Part shown: piece after piece, positions 35,206-46,447 of the stretch
Layout: the number at the start of each line of letters is the position of its first letter
How positions within the stretch are numbered: the stretch's first letter is position 1
Assembly (NCBI GenBank): GCA_029891345.1
Contig: CM057009.1
Span: 207,380,209-207,444,208 of the forward strand
DNA length: 64,000 nt
Direction: 5' to 3'
DNA from: Dryococelus australis
Lineage: Eukaryota > Arthropoda > Insecta > Phasmatodea > Phasmatidae
Notes under the pieces: generated by a model
Told to the model about the DNA's origin: nothing
The model's database searches: none
What the model saw: only the letters and a program-made list of their open reading frames with translations
Made by a program: the position numbers and the translations under genes

Positions 35206-35869
35206 TACCTTGGTTTGAAACTTTGGTTGGGCAATGAACATTATATTTAGCAGGCCTTAAATATTGTATCTGTAGTAACAATTCTCAGAACATCAATAAT
35301 TACTTTCACTCTGCAAAGAATATACTTGTATAATGTTTGCAGAATACATTTTTTCAAAAGCTAGGGCGGCTCTTAATGAGGTCTGGAATGCAAGGAGATC
35401 ACCAAGAAAACCCCGCGACATTGTCCTGCTCGACTCTCAAGAGTGAAAATATGTTGATTGAAGATATAATTTGGCCAAACCAAGCAGAATTTAATATTGA
35501 AAAAATTAAATAAAACACTCAAATACATTTTTCATGTACTATTTATTTTAGTACATGGTCAATACATCATCTGATTTTGGTTATCTCTAATTCACCTAGT
35601 ATTTTTCTTACATAGTTTATGAGTAGCAACGGGAGGGGAAGGTGCCTGGCCAAAAATTGTTCCCTTATATGTATTTCACATTGTCAGTGGCTTGCATATT
35701 CAAGCATTTTCAATAACCAAATTACTCTCCTTCAAGCCTTAGTTATTTTGTCAGAAACTATGTGTAATATAAGTGCTGTCATCGACGACTTCACCAAGGC
35801 TTTGTAGTTGCTACTGTTTACTAAATCATGCACGCCAAACTAGCGCAATCTGTTATTGGCAAATTCATA
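35206..35869. other. No gene recognised
   Basis: AT-rich DNA between the pogo-like element and the right arm of the inverted repeat; no motif seen. Confidence 0.5.
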
Positions 35870-36172
35870 TTATTTCAGTGATGCTTTATGACGGCGTTCA
35901 CGCCGGAATATTAGTGTTCTTAATCTCGGTGCTACGGGCACTTCGAATTTCATAACCAAACTATTTAAAAATAACAACAAACACTTTAAAACATTTTAAG
36001 ACATATTAAACCCTGCAAATACAAATACGAAACACATTTTACACTGAAAAATAGTATTTATGTGAAAGTTCAAAATATTGGCCTCTTTGCACACGTGCAG
36101 GACACGTGACACATGCATGGTGAGCGCCGTCATGGGCTCTAGCGCCGCTGGCTGCTAGCCAGCATCAACCAT
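35870..36172 (-). repeat. Right arm of the ~300-bp inverted repeat
   Basis: The reverse complement matches 31475-31770 block by block with moderate divergence. The outer end, GTTGATGCTGGCTAGCAGCC reversed, abuts the first unit of the ~119-bp tandem array. Confidence 0.75.
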
Positions 36173-36173
36173 G

Positions 36174-36888
36174 TAAGATATAGTCATAAAATTCATAACA
36201 TAGACATCGCCCCCAACAACAAAAAGAGTCACAGAGACAAGTATAACCTAAACGCAATCATAAGCATAGTTGGCTATAGATTCTGAACCATTTAAGATAT
36301 AGTCAAAGAATTCATAACATATACACCTCCCTCGATAACAAAAAGAGTTGTAAAGACAAGTACCACCTAAGCACATTTATCAGCATAGTTGACTATAATT
36401 TCTAAACTTTTATTATATAGTCGTCAAATTCATAACCTAGATATCACCTCTGACAATGGAAAGAGTCGCGGAGTCAAGCATGTCCTAAGCACACTTATAA
36501 GCATAATTGGCTATAACTTCCCAACTGTTTAAAATAGTCATCAATTCACAACATAGTCATTGCCCTGACAACTAAAATATTTGCAGAGACAAGTATTACC
36601 TAAGCGCATTTAAACACGGTGTTGGCTATAATTTCCGAACTGTTTAAGAAATAGTCGTCAAATTGATAACATGGGCATCACCCCCGACAACGAAAAGATT
36701 CGCAGAGACAAGTATCACCTAAGCACACTTATAAGCATAGTTGGCTATAATTTTCAAACCATTTAAGATATGGCCATCAAATTCATAACATAGACATAAC
36801 CCCCGACAACGAAAAGGGTCGCGGGGTCAAGTATGTCCTAAGCACATTTTAAGCATTGTTGACCGTAATTTCCGAACAGTTAAAATAT
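36174..36888. repeat. Tandem array of a ~119-bp unit, six copies
   Basis: Units start near 36174, 36293, 36413, 36533, 36651 and 36771. Each carries ATAGTC-TCAAATTCATAACAT, then a CCC-GACAAC-AAAAG block, AGAGACAAGTAT-ACCTAAGC, and ATAAGCATAGTTGGCTATAA. Divergence between units is substantial but unit length is constant. No frame remains open. Confidence 0.85.
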
Positions 36889-36899
36889 ATATAGGACTG

Positions 36900-37205
36900 A
36901 AAGATATGCATCAATTAACAGTTAGTGTGTATTGCATGAGCATCTAGCATTATAAGTTATGTTAGACGAAAAAAATAAATACCGTTTTTAAGTGTGGGAA
37001 CGATAAGGTTAAAACTGCTACGAGATATAAAAACCAAATGTAAAGGAAAATAGTTATAAATACTTACCAACCATTGTAATCACAAGCGTTGGTTGTACGA
37101 TATGTTAAAAGATGCTAGACAAGTCCAGGTCATCCTGGTCAGTACAACAGAATAGCAGACACCTTTCACATGAACCAAGTACAATGAAACCGTCAAATTC
37201 AGTAG
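36900..37205 (+). repeat. Dispersed repeat family 'DR36', first copy
   Basis: It contains ATTGCATGAGCAT, GTGTGGGAACGATAAGGT, CTGCTAC, AAAGGAAAATAGTTATAAA, TACTTACCAACCATTG and, further on, CCTGGTCAGTACAACAGAAT then ATGAACCAAGT. All or parts recur at 37490-37640, 39718-39840, 40180-40355 and 44160-44680 on the same strand. The name is only a label for this window. Confidence 0.65.
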
Positions 37206-37489
37206 ACACACACATCACTAGCAGCATAACGTGTCCGTCCTGTCCAGCATTGCGCAATCAACTAATCTGTAAAGCATATCAATAAGAGCAAATTGACGTT
37301 TAATTATTTTGAATATGTCTAATTTATAGTGCTACAACTGTAAGCACATACAAACCAGCGTGAATTTAAACCATTTGCTTTACAATACAGATGTTAGTGC
37401 TATGTGCTGAAGCAGATATAAAAAAAATAAGAGTAAACAGTTATAATCATTTAACCACTTGCACATATTGTGCGTGCATCAAACACTGT

Positions 37490-37640
37490 GCATAACGTTA
37501 GTCTGAATAAAAATACTTTCACAAAGCTGAGCACACGTGCGATAAGGTCAAAACATTGCTACACACTGATGCAAACAGATATAAAGGAAAATAGTTATAA
37601 GCACTTACCAATCAGTGCAATCACATATTACACATGCACC
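37490..37640 (+). repeat. DR36 copy
   Basis: Shares GATAAGGTCAAAACATTGCTAC, then AAAGGAAAATAGTTATAAGC, ACTTACCAATCAGTGCAATC and ACATATTACACATG with the other copies. The CCTGGTCAGTACAACAG half is missing here. Confidence 0.65.
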
Positions 37641-37654
37641 GGGTGCTGCACACT

Positions 37655-37810
37655 GTAAAAAAAATTGTGTAATTTTACAATGCCAACATATTTTTACTAT
37701 ACTTGTAATTCTTTTTAATAATCATTATGTTCAATCACATGTACTCTGTATGTGTCATTTTACTTTTTTTTGTAACCAATATCAAGCCACGTAATGTAAA
37801 TTTACACAAA
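37655..37810 (+). repeat. Direct repeat, partner at 38625-38800
   Basis: Both copies run from CACTGT through AATTTTA, TTTTTA(A/C)TAATCAT, TCACATGTACTCTGTA-type sequence, TTATTTTACT, ATGTAAATTTACACAA and ATGG-AAT. The copies are about 0.97 kb apart, with GC-rich DNA between them. Confidence 0.6.
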
Positions 37811-37889
37811 CTGTGATGGCAATCCTTGCACATCGAACGAAAGTCAAACCAACGGTGCCATATGAAGTTGAGAAAATGTTGCCAGTTTG

Positions 37890-38110
37890 GGACAGCTTAC
37901 CTTCGCTGTGACGGGGGTGTGTTTGATGAGCTCCACGCCTCACGTCCGCTGGGCGGGCCTGCAAGTATGGGAGCCGCAGGGCCGCTGCTGCCCACAAACT
38001 CTATGACTGCCTCCCCCTCCCTCGTATGTCACCTTGACCATGTGATGCCTGCCAGCCAGTCACGTACCACCAGGGTGCCCTTCCAGGACTTCTGGATATC
38101 GACGGAGTGA
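37890..38110. other. GC-rich island, possible exon remnant
   Basis: A ~220-bp island clearly more GC-rich than its surroundings. Open frames cross it on both strands. On the minus strand a frame reading SWKGTLVVRDWLAG and later EFVGSSGPAAP ends at a donor-like AAG|GTAAGC (near 37903). I do not recognise a protein. A host exon, an insertion of other origin or chance are all possible. Confidence 0.25.
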
Positions 38111-38235
38111 AGATAATTTTTTAATGTTTTAGATGATTTCAAATAAAATATTAATACAAGTGTCTTGCCCAGATTCGGGGAGACAGCACAGGGTTTTCAC
38201 TTGGGCAGGAACTGCTGTTCTGTCAACATTTTAAA

Positions 38236-38254
38236 GGGGGGGGGGGGGGGGGGG
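38236..38254 (+). repeat. Homopolymer G tract (19 G)
   Basis: An uninterrupted run of G follows TTTTAAA. Assembled length of such tracts is unreliable. Confidence 0.9.
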
Positions 38255-38624
38255 ACTACTTCAATTTTAGTTAAGTACGGTTTAAACCTGCATATAGCTG
38301 GAAAGAGATGTAATCTTGTAAAAACACAGATTTTGGGGGATGTTTTAAACAGAATTATTTTTGATACCTTTTTATACTAAATGTCAGTGGGAACCCTATA
38401 TTTTTATATAACGTTTATTGATTGTAAAATTTGGGGGAAAACTATGTAAATGGTTACATTTTGATATAAAAACCAAGGCAACAAATAATTTTCAAACCTT
38501 TCCGCTGAAACCAACCCAAATCCCTTTTTTGACATCATTGGGGGGCTCTCAGCTGTTTCCAACTTAAAACACCTACATTCAGGACGCAGTTGAGAAAAGG
38601 ACCTTGTTCTGTATGTGTTGGCAA

Positions 38625-38800
38625 ACACTGTCACAAAAATTTGAGTAATTTTATTGTACCTGTCAGTTTCTTTTACTAATCATCACATTAAATCGCATAT
38701 ACACTGTACATGTTATTTTACTATACTTGCTACTAATTTTCTACCACACATTGTAAATTAACACAATCATTGTTATGGTAATTATACTACACTGGTCTGT
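38625..38800 (+). repeat. Direct repeat, partner of 37655-37810
   Basis: Same block order as the partner copy. A shorter third relative may begin at 38800 (ACTGTTTATTGTTCATCATA, ATGTACATTGTAGGTGTAAT). Confidence 0.6.
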
Positions 38801-39261
38801 TACTGTTTATTGTTCATCATACCCAATTACATGTACATTGTAGGTGTAATGTCACCATGACAGTCTGTAATTTTTACTTATTATGATATTAAACAATATT
38901 TTGTATGTTTTTAAAATAATTTTAATTTAATTTTATTAAGTTTCGTAATTTTGTGGTTTAACAGTTATAAAAAATGATTTACAAAATGTGGATAATGACT
39001 TATTTTAGATATAGAATAGGTAGTTATGTACAAAAGCCAGCATATTCCATCAGTGGGAGTTAAGATTTCCTTTTGAACACACAAAAGGAGTTTGAAGTAG
39101 TTTTACTCCGTACTGCTAGATTGCATGTTTTAAGCAAATACTTGTAGTAGTTATATTTAAATTCACAAGAATATTAGTGTAAAATTATAAATACTGCACT
39201 TGTTTTAGGGAATTACACATAAAAATGTAAAGCTACCGTAAATTTGTATGTGTGAATATAC

Positions 39262-39665
39262 GTTCATATACTTTTGATTTTGTAATTTAACACCCTTGTT
39301 AATGTCAATGTACCAGTACATTTGCATTTTTTTTTACTATAATAAATTTTGAAGGAAATAAGAAAATATGTACTTTCATAATGATATATGAGTTGATACA
39401 ACAATGGCATGGTTGTAAAAACACACAGACTTGTGGATTTAGTGACATGAATTAGTATACTTTTATACATACTTTCGCATTTATAATTTATTCTCTTTTT
39501 AATGTCAATATATCAGTACATTTGTTTTTTGCAGTAATGTTGTGCTACCTAGTGAGTGAAATAGAAAAATATGTACTTTTACACTGATGTACGTGTTTTA
39601 ATACAACATTGGCGTAGTTGTAAAAATACATAGATTTGAGTTTTAATACTTCATACAAAACGTAC
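39262..39665 (+). repeat. Tandem duplication, period about 200 bp
   Basis: Copy 1 (about 39262-39460) and copy 2 (39461-39665) share TAATGTCAATGTACCAGTAC, AAAATATGTACTTT, GAT-TA-G-GTT-ATACAACA, TGG-TGGTTGTAAAAA-ACA and ATACTTTTATACAT. No coding signal. Confidence 0.65.
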
Positions 39666-39717
39666 GTGTATTTTTACACTTCATTTTACAGTGTATACAG
39701 TGTTAAAATATTACAGA

Positions 39718-39840
39718 CAGAACCGGACCGCCCTGGTCAGTACAACAGAATAGCAAACACCTTCCGCATGAACCAAGTCAAACGAAACATTCAACTTCAG
39801 CCAACACTCACATCACTGACAGGAGAACACGTCTGACCTG
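39718..39840 (+). repeat. DR36 copy (second half)
   Basis: CCTGGTCAGTACAACAGAAT, AGCAAACACCTTCCGCATGA and ACCAAGTC match 37131-37205; a CATCACT and GATCAACTAGTC tail follows as in the first copy. A GA-rich stretch follows at 39930-39957. Confidence 0.6.
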
Positions 39841-40179
39841 GTCGACATGTGATCAACTAGTCCAGGTGGTCAGCCAGTGCCACAAGCACCATGCAGGCTT
39901 CGCCAAGTCGAAGGAACGGTACAGAACACTAGACCAGAGAGAGAGAGAAAGAGAGATGCACGTCAGGCTCCAGGGTGACAGACCAGACGAGTCACACAAG
40001 CACTTCCCTTTACGAGAGCAATTCAGTAAAAGGTAGCAATTTATTCAGTTTTAAACACTATCTATATATGTACATAGCATCAGAACCGTAAGCACATACG
40101 AAACAACATATATTAAAACCATTAGTAGTGCAAGAGAGACGACACTGCTACACATGTTGAGGCAAACAGATAAAGAAAG

Positions 40180-40355
40180 CAAAATAACACATTTACCAAC
40201 AAATGCTTATTGCGTGAGCATTGCGCGTAGTACGTTAAGTGAAAAAAAATAACATTGTGAAGTGCGGGAACGATGATAAGGACAACATTGCTACACACAG
40301 ATAGAAACTGTTATAAGCACTTACCAACCATTGCAATCACATATTACACATGAAT
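40180..40355 (+). repeat. DR36 copy
   Basis: CTTATTGCGTGAGCATTGCG, GAAGTGCGGGAACGATGATA, ATTGCTAC, CTGTTATAAGCACTTACCAA and CCATTGCAATCACATATTAC match the first copies in order. A partial relative lies just before it, at 40085-40175. Confidence 0.6.
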
Positions 40356-41198
40356 GCCCCTTTATGAGAGGAATTCAGTACAAGGTAACAATTTATTTTG
40401 TTTTAATACATTAAGCTGTAAATATTAGCATGTCTCTTAAAAAATATCACTTCGAATACACAGGTGTTAGTAGAGGATATAGCTTCTGTACACTCTACTC
40501 ACTTTCAGGTATACATATGCAGTTCGTACCAAAACACATCGCTCTGAATTGCTTTTTTCTCTCATCAAGCGGACATAGTGAAAATAACGCTATTCTGTTC
40601 TAGCGGTCAGAAAATTTTATCGTCTATTGTAGCATATGGAAAGATGAAATCACATACAGCACTCGGCAAATATACCTAGTGTACATAATTGCCTAAAGCA
40701 TTCCTTCTCGCATGAAACAAAATTAATCCCGTCAAAAAACACCTATCTGCAACACAGGACGAAAAGATTCTTGACTGTCTAGAATGTTGACAAGGACAAG
40801 GTAGTGCTATTGTTACAGGCACAACATATCCCAGGATCTGGTGTAAGAAACACAACAGGAGCGAGCCAAAAAAAAAGAAGCCCCTCTGACACGGAAAGAT
40901 AAACGAGTGTAAAGAAGTTGAAAAGCCGAATTGTCAACTTCGCAGACTAGAAAACGAATGACTGGATAAGGTAACATATTTCAGTCCAGCAACCATGCAG
41001 AAGTATGCATCACACAGCCAGCAGTAATCTATTGAGACAACCCGACACGAGCAATGCAAACTAGCATGCAGTGTGAACAGTATAAACGCAAGCATCATGT
41101 AAAACAGATATCAGTTCGTCAGCGAGCGAGGTGATAGTGATGGAAAGCAGATTGTTACAACTGCATTCATCTTCTATGATCTTGTACTCTGCTACAAT
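40356..41198. other. No gene recognised
   Basis: AT-rich DNA with no motif or convincing repeat partner beyond weak DR36 similarity at the left border. Confidence 0.45.
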
Positions 41199-41465
41199 AT
41201 GAAGATGGGTTTAACAGTTGATGACTTACCATCTGTAACACTGTCAGAATCGCCAACAGCTTGGGACCCTGAAGAGCCGCTACAAGTATTACAGAATCAA
41301 TGTTACTACTGTGGAAATAATTTTAGTAAAAGCTGTAGTGCAAACCAACAGGATAGAAATCATTGCATGTTCAGCCCAGCATACGTAGCGATGTTGTGTT
41401 TACCCGTAGTGATACCCTGTATATTGTTCTACAAATCACTCAACATAAATGTTTTGCTCATATGA
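41199..41465 (+). CDS. 88-codon ORF with one C2H2-type finger motif, unidentified
   Basis: An ATG-started frame has an acidic N-terminal third (SPTAWDPEEP). A finger-like motif follows near 41319 with spacing C-x2-C-x12-Q-x3-H followed by C, where the first His position is Gln. The hydrophobic tail (LCLPVVIPCILFYKS) could be a membrane segment but may simply be out-of-gene sequence. It lies 3.6 kb upstream of the polymerase B relic and on the same strand, and fingers precede such polymerases at 683-1500. It may be a relic of the same gene type; independent support is lacking. Confidence 0.3.
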   Translation: MKMGLTVDDLPSVTLSESPTAWDPEEPLQVLQNQCYYCGNNFSKSCSANQQDRNHCMFSPAYVAMLCLPVVIPCILFYKSLNINVLLI

Positions 41466-44159
41466 AGAATAGGTTGAGCATGTATCAAATATTATTGTGT
41501 ATTTTTATTATGTTAAGTCTGTAAAAAAAAAGTACAATGTATATATTATTTTCTATATTATTCATTTATCTTAACCAATGCTAATATTAGGTTCACCTAC
41601 ATCACTAGGAAAAAAATTACCAGGTTTAGACTCTAAGTGTGAAAGGGAATTAATATTTTTGTATAGCGTCAAGTCTAGAACTCAGATCTTTTTCGACAGC
41701 TGCTTGAGCAATAAACACAGATGCCCTCGCCATCTTCGTTTCTCCAATCGACTGCTGAGTACACGACCATTGTCTGCTACGGTTACAGTGGACTTTAGCC
41801 ATCTTCGTTTCCCCTGTCAAGTCACATTATTTGCTTTACCGATGGCAGCCACTTTGTTCTACAAAAAGAGCATGTATTGAGTTGTATTATGCCAAGTCTG
41901 CAAAGTGTATAAATTACGTCTGTGTCATTCATGTAATTTTTAACTATGTCGATATTAGTTTCACTTCCATCATACAGATCTGAAACATTACCACATAACT
42001 GGGGGAAAAAACAAAAATATTTTGTCTAAGTCTGAAAGGGATTTAATATTTTTGTATAGTTACGAGTCTCAAGCTCAGGCTCCCTACGTGTTACCTCACC
42101 TTAGAAGATTGTTTAATTTTATATTTTGATCATAAATTCATATACAGTAAGAAACTCACTTGCAAAGCTAATCACACATATGCAAAAATTTACACACGTC
42201 AATTATACACATTTCAACAATGTATGTACTCTGCCTTTAGAAGATGCAAAACATAAAGAAAAGAGGTTTACTTGGTGTACCAGAGAAGACTTGGAGACCC
42301 AGAATGCAGCTACCCATGCGAACTCGAACGCACAGACCACAATGATCATCCTGCCTATTCATACATGGTATATATTACCGACCAAGAAAGCAACTGGGCG
42401 CTTGCAAGTACTGAATTTACACCACCCTTGACAAAAATGTACTTACTTACTTTTCTACATACGCTATTGAAATTTTTTATAGGAAATAACTGGTGTACCA
42501 TGGCAGGTCTCCTGGAGACAGTGCGAAGTCCTTGCGAATAAGCTATCACAGGTTCACTGCCCTAGAGAGTCCGATAATTTCACAGGTAACAGCAAATAAA
42601 CACAACATGATACATAATTAAAAACATTGTGTATTATATATCTACATATGTACGTATCGAGCACATCATGCTACAATTGCAATGAACTATCCAAAAAGAA
42701 AAATTTTTATACTCAATGTATGTTCATCTCAAAATACTTGAAGCTCACCAGGCATTTACATAAGCAGGTAACAAGCAGACTGAGATGAACAGCATCACGA
42801 ACCATCATGTAGTGATAATCGTATAAAAGCATACATCGTCGACCGTATTGGAAAGCAGATTTTTATGTCTACTGCAATCGCAGGTCGAAGACTAACCATC
42901 TGAAACATAATTCGCAACAGCAAAGGACGCTGGAGATTCGCTCCTCTCATCACGACATCGTGAAAGTAGTCGTTGCAACAATAGTCTGAATAGACATAGC
43001 AAGAAGTACAAAGAAAATTTGTCATCCATCGACAAGTGAGTGGAAGTACTGTAGCAATACATTTATTTGCACCCTACCAGATATTTTTTACAAAGGCACA
43101 TAGTAATATGTACATTTCTTAGATGATAGGAATTAAATCCAAATTAGTTTTTTTTTTGTATTTATTTTCATTCATAACTTGAAGTCGTACATATGACATT
43201 CAATAAAGCCTCCTACTCTGAGTTCATCACAAAATGATATCTACTTTATTTGAGGACAAGGGCTAGGGGACTGAGGCATGAGGCACCAACATGGTAGTGG
43301 TTTTGTAATGTTTATTCGAATAAGCTGTTGGCCATTTTGTTTCCAACTGCCATATTTTTAGCCAGTGCGCTACCATCTTGGTTGCCAGTATGTCATTTTC
43401 TCCAGCTCTGTCATTCCATCCGTATTTTCCCTTTAAAATGTATTGGTTTTCCCTCGAATTTCTGTTTTTTTTTTTCCATCAAAAAGTATAGAATATATTC
43501 TCTAATGTAGTAGAAGTTTCTCGTAAATTAATTTTTTGCTTTCCCGCCACTACAGTTGCATGTCCACCATATTGACAACTCCCAAAATACATCCCTATGA
43601 TGTTGAGCTGCAACATTAATAGCTAAAATTAAAAGTACTCCTCAGTTTGCATCAGTGACTTCATGTTTTGGCAGAGGAGTCAGGAGTCAATAGTAATTTT
43701 GAATTTGATGTGATATAAAAGATTAAATGTCTAAATAATATTTTTTATTGAACTTGTAAAATTTACAGATATAAATGTATCGTGCAATGTGCCCACGAAC
43801 TCGTTTCTTTAAGAAGAATTATATTATGATGTCACAACCATCAATTTGACAAATCATAATTTTATAACATAAAAGTTATGTATTTCATTTTATATATTTT
43901 TATTTAACTTTTATAAACAATTGTATGTTGCAACATATCTAAGAACTTTTATTTTCAAGAAGAATTGGATTATGTTTTCTCTGCAGTGAAACCAACAACC
44001 ACAGTCTATCAACAAAGCCATCAGGATCTTCAAAAAATATACTGCTAAACTTCACGTCGCTCTTCGCAGAAAGTTCGCTTTACATGTCTTCTGCATATAT
44101 GTTCTTCTGTCATGATGGCTAGGATGCTATATGTCTCTGAACTGGAATACTAGGTTCAA
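41466..44159. other. No gene recognised
   Basis: AT-rich DNA. Two overlapping plus-strand frames at 42126-42541 (about 100 and 89 codons) have no motif. GCCAT-T-TTGG-type phrases near 43330-43420 recall those at 6340-6500 but are too short to pair. Confidence 0.4.
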
Positions 44160-44680
44160 ATCTATTGATTATGAGATATAAAACTACTACAATCACCTAC
44201 CAACAAACATGTATAGCACAAGCGACGAGTACTGTACATCGCATGAGTCGTTGCTAGACAAAACCATGCGTCTGAAAACACACAGTTCACGACTTGTAAA
44301 AGCATACATTTAAACCAGTGGCCATGCAAGGGACCACGGCACTGCTACATAGAGATGATGAGATACAAAATAGTTATAAACACCTAGCAACCAACGTGTA
44401 TTGTACAAGTGATGAGAACTTTACATCGCATCAGTCATTGATAGGCAAGACTGTGTGTTTGAAAAAAAATTGACATGGTAGCCTTGGTTAGTACAGCATA
44501 ATAGCAAACTATTGTCCCCATGTATGCCCTTCGACCGAGCTATGCTACAGTACGGAGGCACATGAATTCCACTACCAACCATCGCATAATGTGCGAGCAT
44601 TGAACAATGTACATCACATTAGACTAAAATAAAATACTATGATAGAGCTGAGAAGCAGGGAGAGCGTAAAGGTCAACTCT
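44160..44680 (+). repeat. DR36 copies, two or three diverged units
   Basis: AATCACCTACCAACAAACAT (44190), TATAAACACCTAGCAACCAA (44376), GTACAGCATAATAGCAAACT (44491) and GCGAGCATTGAACAATG (44600) correspond to blocks of the first copy, in the same orientation but more diverged. Confidence 0.45.
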
Positions 44681-45090
44681 GCTACTTACCAATGCAAACA
44701 GATAAAAAATATAGAGAGCAAGACTAGGGACTTTGAAAAATATCACATTCTCAACAAGTGGTTGCTTAAGTTTTAATGCCCGAAACAACCACTCAATCAG
44801 TTTCGGCACCCAAATCTTCCCCTTCCTAAGTCTCACAGTCACAGTCACTTTCAAAAAGAGGCACTCCTCCCCCCATTCACACTTCCCCTCATAGTAACAA
44901 CTTCCACTCCTAGTCAATCTTTAGATAGACTACCCCATTGGTATCATTTTTTTTCCAGCCATACAGACTTCATCCACCACAAAACATCACGTCGTTACCT
45001 CCCAACACTGCAACAATCACCTTAACCTACCCTCCTGGTGCAACACAACTCTTATCTAACCATCATTATTAAATTATTATGTGTGGCAGA
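44681..45090. other. No gene recognised
   Basis: CT/CA-rich patches around 44810-45010; the polymerase relic begins at its right edge without a recognisable 5' boundary. Confidence 0.4.
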
Positions 45091-45094
45091 ATAC

Positions 45095-46447
45095 AGTCTT
45101 GACCCCGCAATCTATGTCACAGCTCCTTCTCTCTTGGGATGCTCTTTTACTAAAAACTGGTGTGAGGCTAGAGCTGTTGATGGACGTAGATAAATATCTC
45201 TTAATAGAGCACGGGGTCAGAGGTGGTATTACCCAGGTTTCCAGAAGGTATGTGGAAGCTAATAACATTTACATGGGTGATAAGTACGACCCTGGTGTGG
45301 TAAATAAGTATATTTGTTACTTTGATGTAAATTAATTGTACAGCCACACAAATTACCGATTGGTGGTTTTGAGTGGGTTGAGTCAGCAGAGTTTTCAAAG
45401 TGGTATTTCACCAACATGGATAATGCCGGGGATACCAGATTTTTTCGCGTAAGTGGACTTTTTGTCTTTTCCTGTTGAATGTCACAATGTGCTAGCAGAT
45501 CTGCCTCTAGCTCCAGTAAGAGCCATACCGCAAAACTGAAAAATTGCTTTTGATACTTGCACCATGGAAAAATTATGATGTACACACGGAAACAATGAAA
45601 TACTATTTGATGTATGGAGCCAAACTCGACTCTGTTCACCACATTCTATACTTTGAGCATAAGGTGTTAATAACACAGTACATCAATTTTAACATTGAAA
45701 ATTGTGCTCAGGCAGCAAATGCATTCGAGAAATTGTTTTTTAAACTAATTAATAATTCCATATATGGAAAAACTTTGCAAAATGTTTGCTGGAAAGGGAC
45801 GTCAGAGTCGTATCGTGGTATGACACAATACAAAGGGCAGCAAAACTGATTGGGCGTCAGACATTCAAGGTATCACAGCTACTCAATGAGAATTTGTCCT
45901 AATTGAAATGAACAAGGTATCTGTTATGTTTAACAGACTTTTGTAAACCTGTGTTACTGTTCTGGATTTGTCTAAATTATTTCTATATGACTTTCACTAT
46001 AATTATATGCAACAGAAATTTCCTTCATGGAGAGTATTTCCCATGATTTGGCTACACAATTTGATACTTCCAATTATGTGTTAAATAATCCACAAAAATT
46101 CCTCTCAGTGAACAAGGGGTTACAGCAGTTATGAAGGATGAATATGCTGGCATCATCACACACTTTGTAAGTTTACATCCTAAACTTTACACATACACTG
46201 TTTTAAATAAGCAGTGTGTGTAAAGCTAAGGGTGTAAAAGCTAACATGTCGCAGTCTCTCCTGTACAAGGATTATTTAGAATGCCTCATGCAAAATTCAT
46301 GGGTTATGGGGACCCAGTATTATTTACATTCCCATGCCCATGATGTCTACACAGAACGTGAAACCAAGGCTACTTTGTAAAGTGATGAAGAAAAATGCTA
46401 TGTCGAGGCTGATAAAGTGTCAACATTACCTTGGGGCCATTACCACA
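45095..46447 (+). pseudogene. DNA polymerase B-like (DNA_pol_B_2 type), C-terminal half, interrupted by an LTR element
   Basis: Blocks appear in the family order. First come SLSWDALLLKTGVRLELL and HGVRGGITQVSRRY (45120-45250). Next is YFDVN-stop-LYS, where the family has the palm motif D-x2-NLYG (45318-45345), then LPIGGFEWVES after a frameshift. LADLPLAPVRAIPQN follows (45490), and then FFKLINNSIYGKT (45735), the conserved KxxNNSxYGKT motif. DLSKLFLYDFHYNYMQQKF is at 45965. The tail, at 46260-46447, includes a stop near 46378 and reaches TLPWGHY. Multiple frameshifts and stops make it dead; the YGDTDS-type catalytic block was not found between 46020 and 46260. The gene is cut at its last codons by the LTR at 46448. 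Polymerases of this kind belong to Polinton/Maverick-like and related virus-like elements. Confidence 0.8.

Noticed and set aside
36174-36888. CRISPR-like array
   Set aside because: Units are contiguous 119-bp tandem repeats with spread-out divergence, with no short identical repeats separated by unique spacers and no cas genes; the context is eukaryotic.
44120-44165. GGTTCAAATCT as a tRNA box B
   Set aside because: Weak box, no folding acceptor or D arm; too little to call even a remnant.
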